Source: Nannocystis sp. (GTDB lineage Bacteria > Myxococcota_A > Polyangia > Nannocystales > Nannocystaceae). From it: a DNA stretch of 64,000 bases. The notes under the pieces were generated by a model, which did not search any database, was not told the origin of the DNA, and saw only the letters and a list, made by a program, of their open reading frames with translations. The stretch is from positions 1-64,000 of the forward strand of contig NZ_JADJNN010000003.1 of the NCBI RefSeq assembly GCF_016714285.1, given 5' to 3'. Every line of letters starts with the position of its first letter. Position 1 is the stretch's first letter. The translations under genes and the position numbers were made by a program. Of this stretch, positions 62,822-64,000 are shown one piece after another.

Positions 62822-63529
62822 ATGTACGAGATTCGCCGCATCAATCCCCGAACGGAGCCGCGGCTGGTCGACGAGTTTCAGACCAAGCAACGACGCTGTT
62901 ACGAGCGGTACGAGGTCCAGAACGCGGTGAACCAGGTCGCGATTCCTCGCAAGGCGATCCTGGACGGAACGGTTCATTTCATCGTCGCCGTCGCGCCCTC
63001 GGGTGAGCTCGTCGGCGGCACGCGCATCCATGTCCGGCGCCCTGACAGCCCGCTGCCAATGGAGCGGGCGCTGCTGCACGATGACCGCCTGCGCGCCGCG
63101 CTCGACCGCTTGCAGCCGCAGGGCGTGGCCGAGTACGCCGGCCTGTGGGCGCTGCCCAGCGTGCGTGGCGTCGGCCTGAGCGGGGTGCTCTCGTGCCTCG
63201 CGGTGGCCATCACGCCCTCGCTGGGCGTCAAGCACGGCTGCGGGTTCACGCACCACCATCTGCTGTTTTGGACCCCGCTCGGCTTTCGCCTCGACGAGAA
63301 GCTCGGCTTCTTCGCCTACCCGGACGAGCGCTATCAGTCCTATGTGCTCTGGGTCGACCCCAAGGATCTGCGCGGCGCAGACCCGGCCTACATCAAGGTC
63401 GTCCACGACATGCGCACAGCGCAGGGGCGCCGCATCCTGTGGTCGCCGCAGAACGAGAGCATCACGCAACAGATCCACATCGAGGATGCCGTGGCGCTCA
63501 GCGCGGTGGCCCTGCCTGGGCAGCCCTGA
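62822..63529 (+). CDS. GNAT-fold N-acyltransferase-like protein (FeeM/LuxI-like)
   Basis: About 235 residues from ATG 62822 (MYEIRRINPR); an earlier ATG at 62747 would add 25 residues. Pattern: CYERYEVQNAV, FIVAVAPSGELVGGTRIHVR, then EYAGLWALPSVRGVGLSGVL and VKHGCGFTHHHLLFWTPLGF, YPDERYQSYVLW. It resembles the autoinducer-synthase/N-acyl amino acid synthase branch of the GNAT fold by overall layout, not by a decisive motif. Its neighbour is an E1-nitroreductase fusion, so both may act in one small-molecule pathway (inference). Confidence 0.62.
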   Translation: MYEIRRINPRTEPRLVDEFQTKQRRCYERYEVQNAVNQVAIPRKAILDGTVHFIVAVAPSGELVGGTRIHVRRPDSPLPMERALLHDDRLRAALDRLQPQGVAEYAGLWALPSVRGVGLSGVLSCLAVAITPSLGVKHGCGFTHHHLLFWTPLGFRLDEKLGFFAYPDERYQSYVLWVDPKDLRGADPAYIKVVHDMRTAQGRRILWSPQNESITQQIHIEDAVALSAVALPGQP

Positions 63530-63562
63530 TTCGGGCCCGCGACCGCCCTCGCGTCACGGGCC

Positions 63563-63982
63563 TCAGCTCGTGATGCCGAGCTGCGTCTTGAGGCGCTTGA
63601 TCTCGATGTTGAAATAGTCGTGCTGTGTCTCGGGGATGTCGAGATATTTGAGCGCAGCCGGGATCTGAATGGTGCTAAAGGCTTTGATAGTAGGATTGAA
63701 CCAGCTGATCGCTGTGACGATGCCGCGGACGATGCGATTGATCGTGACCACCGCGACTTTGCCCTGGAACTTTAGCGAATCCAGGAGGTCGTTCATCTGG
63801 CCGCGCTGCATGGTGTTCGGGCCGCCGCCATCGGAGATGATCAAGATCGAGTCGACCTTGCCGCAGGCGCTGCGGATGCCGCCCAGGTAGTCCGCCCACT
63901 CCTTCTCATCTGGGTTGTCCTTCGTGTGTACGACGAGGAACAACTTCTGCCGAACGACAGTGAAGGACATTGTGGCTGGCAT
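63563..63982 (-). CDS. STAS/SpoIIAA-like domain protein
   Basis: Protein of 139 residues; AGGA lies eight bases before ATG 63982 (ATG 63970 possible). Alternating beta/alpha pattern (KLFLVVHTKDNPDEKEWADY, DSILIISDGGGPNTMQRGQM, GKVAVVTINRIVRGIVTAIS) and a final ALKYLDIPE, typical of STAS or SpoIIAA-like proteins of myxobacteria. Likely a cytosolic protein-interaction module; no enzymatic residue set was seen. The upstream region is outside the window. Confidence 0.72.
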   Translation of the reverse strand: MPATMSFTVVRQKLFLVVHTKDNPDEKEWADYLGGIRSACGKVDSILIISDGGGPNTMQRGQMNDLLDSLKFQGKVAVVTINRIVRGIVTAISWFNPTIKAFSTIQIPAALKYLDIPETQHDYFNIEIKRLKTQLGITS

Positions 63983-64000
63983 GGTCGCGGTCCTGGCCTG

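Noticed and set aside
62822..63529. Calling the gene luxI
   Set aside because: The key LuxI arginine/aspartate set cannot be identified and no LuxR gene is adjacent; only fold-level similarity is claimed.

Overview
The window is very GC-rich, gene-dense bacterial DNA. Its gene content points to a myxobacterium (Myxococcota), probably of the Nannocystis/Plesiocystis/Enhygromyxa group: several Ser/Thr kinases with TPR or transmembrane tails, an ECF-type sigma factor beside a kinase, an array of lipoproteins built from Myxococcus-type cysteine-rich repeats, an ADYC-motif lipoprotein and many lipoproteins of unknown function. The assignment is an inference from gene families; no rRNA or tRNA gene was seen.

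Layout. 1-11 kb: signalling region with a 3'-truncated Ser/Thr kinase, its neighbouring sigma factor, an ADYC lipoprotein, a kinase-TPR giant, a Leu/Ile/Val-type substrate-binding lipoprotein, a third kinase and a TPR envelope protein. 11-20 kb: SET-domain methyltransferase, an ABC exporter fused to a cyclic-nucleotide-binding domain, a GNAT/desaturase pair, a double thioredoxin-fold protein downstream of a 19-G run, and an aldolase-dehydrogenase plus metallo-beta-lactamase-fold pair. 20-27 kb: five consecutive cysteine-rich-repeat lipoproteins on the minus strand, behind a putative outer-membrane protein. 27-31 kb: MFS transporter with DUF1802, and a lipoprotein metallopeptidase.

30.8-32.9 kb: a small Cys-containing lipoprotein, a DUF692 (MNIO) enzyme and a DUF2063 partner. 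This is the gene order of bufferin/HvfABC-type modified-peptide clusters and is the most interesting candidate system. It lies just before a heavy-metal-type efflux region (MetA-like outer-membrane protein, TolC-like protein, membrane-fusion protein, and an RND pump interrupted by a one-base frameshift) at 33-40.6 kb.

40.6-48.5 kb: acyl-CoA desaturase, response regulator, histidine kinase and lipoprotein on one strand; MiaE plus a VOC protein; and a large PAS-GGDEF-EAL protein. 48.7-56.5 kb: housekeeping and stress genes (receiver protein, MBL hydrolase, bpt, a FadR-like regulator with a recognisable operator and a fatty-acid hydroxylase, M14-type hydrolase, HD protein, DUF1244, YjbQ, TtcA, metallophosphatase). 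56.6-64 kb: HD-GYP regulator, a Cys-poor DksA-like protein, a GMC oxidoreductase, an E1-nitroreductase fusion (Rv1355c-like) followed by a GNAT-fold acyltransferase with a palindrome upstream, and a STAS-like protein.

Two non-coding themes recur. A short repeat containing CTGTCCC and CATGTC (and palindromes of the same words) sits at gene ends and even inside coding sequences. Short tandem duplications also occur at stop codons, along with in-frame microrepeats in lipoproteins and other exported proteins.
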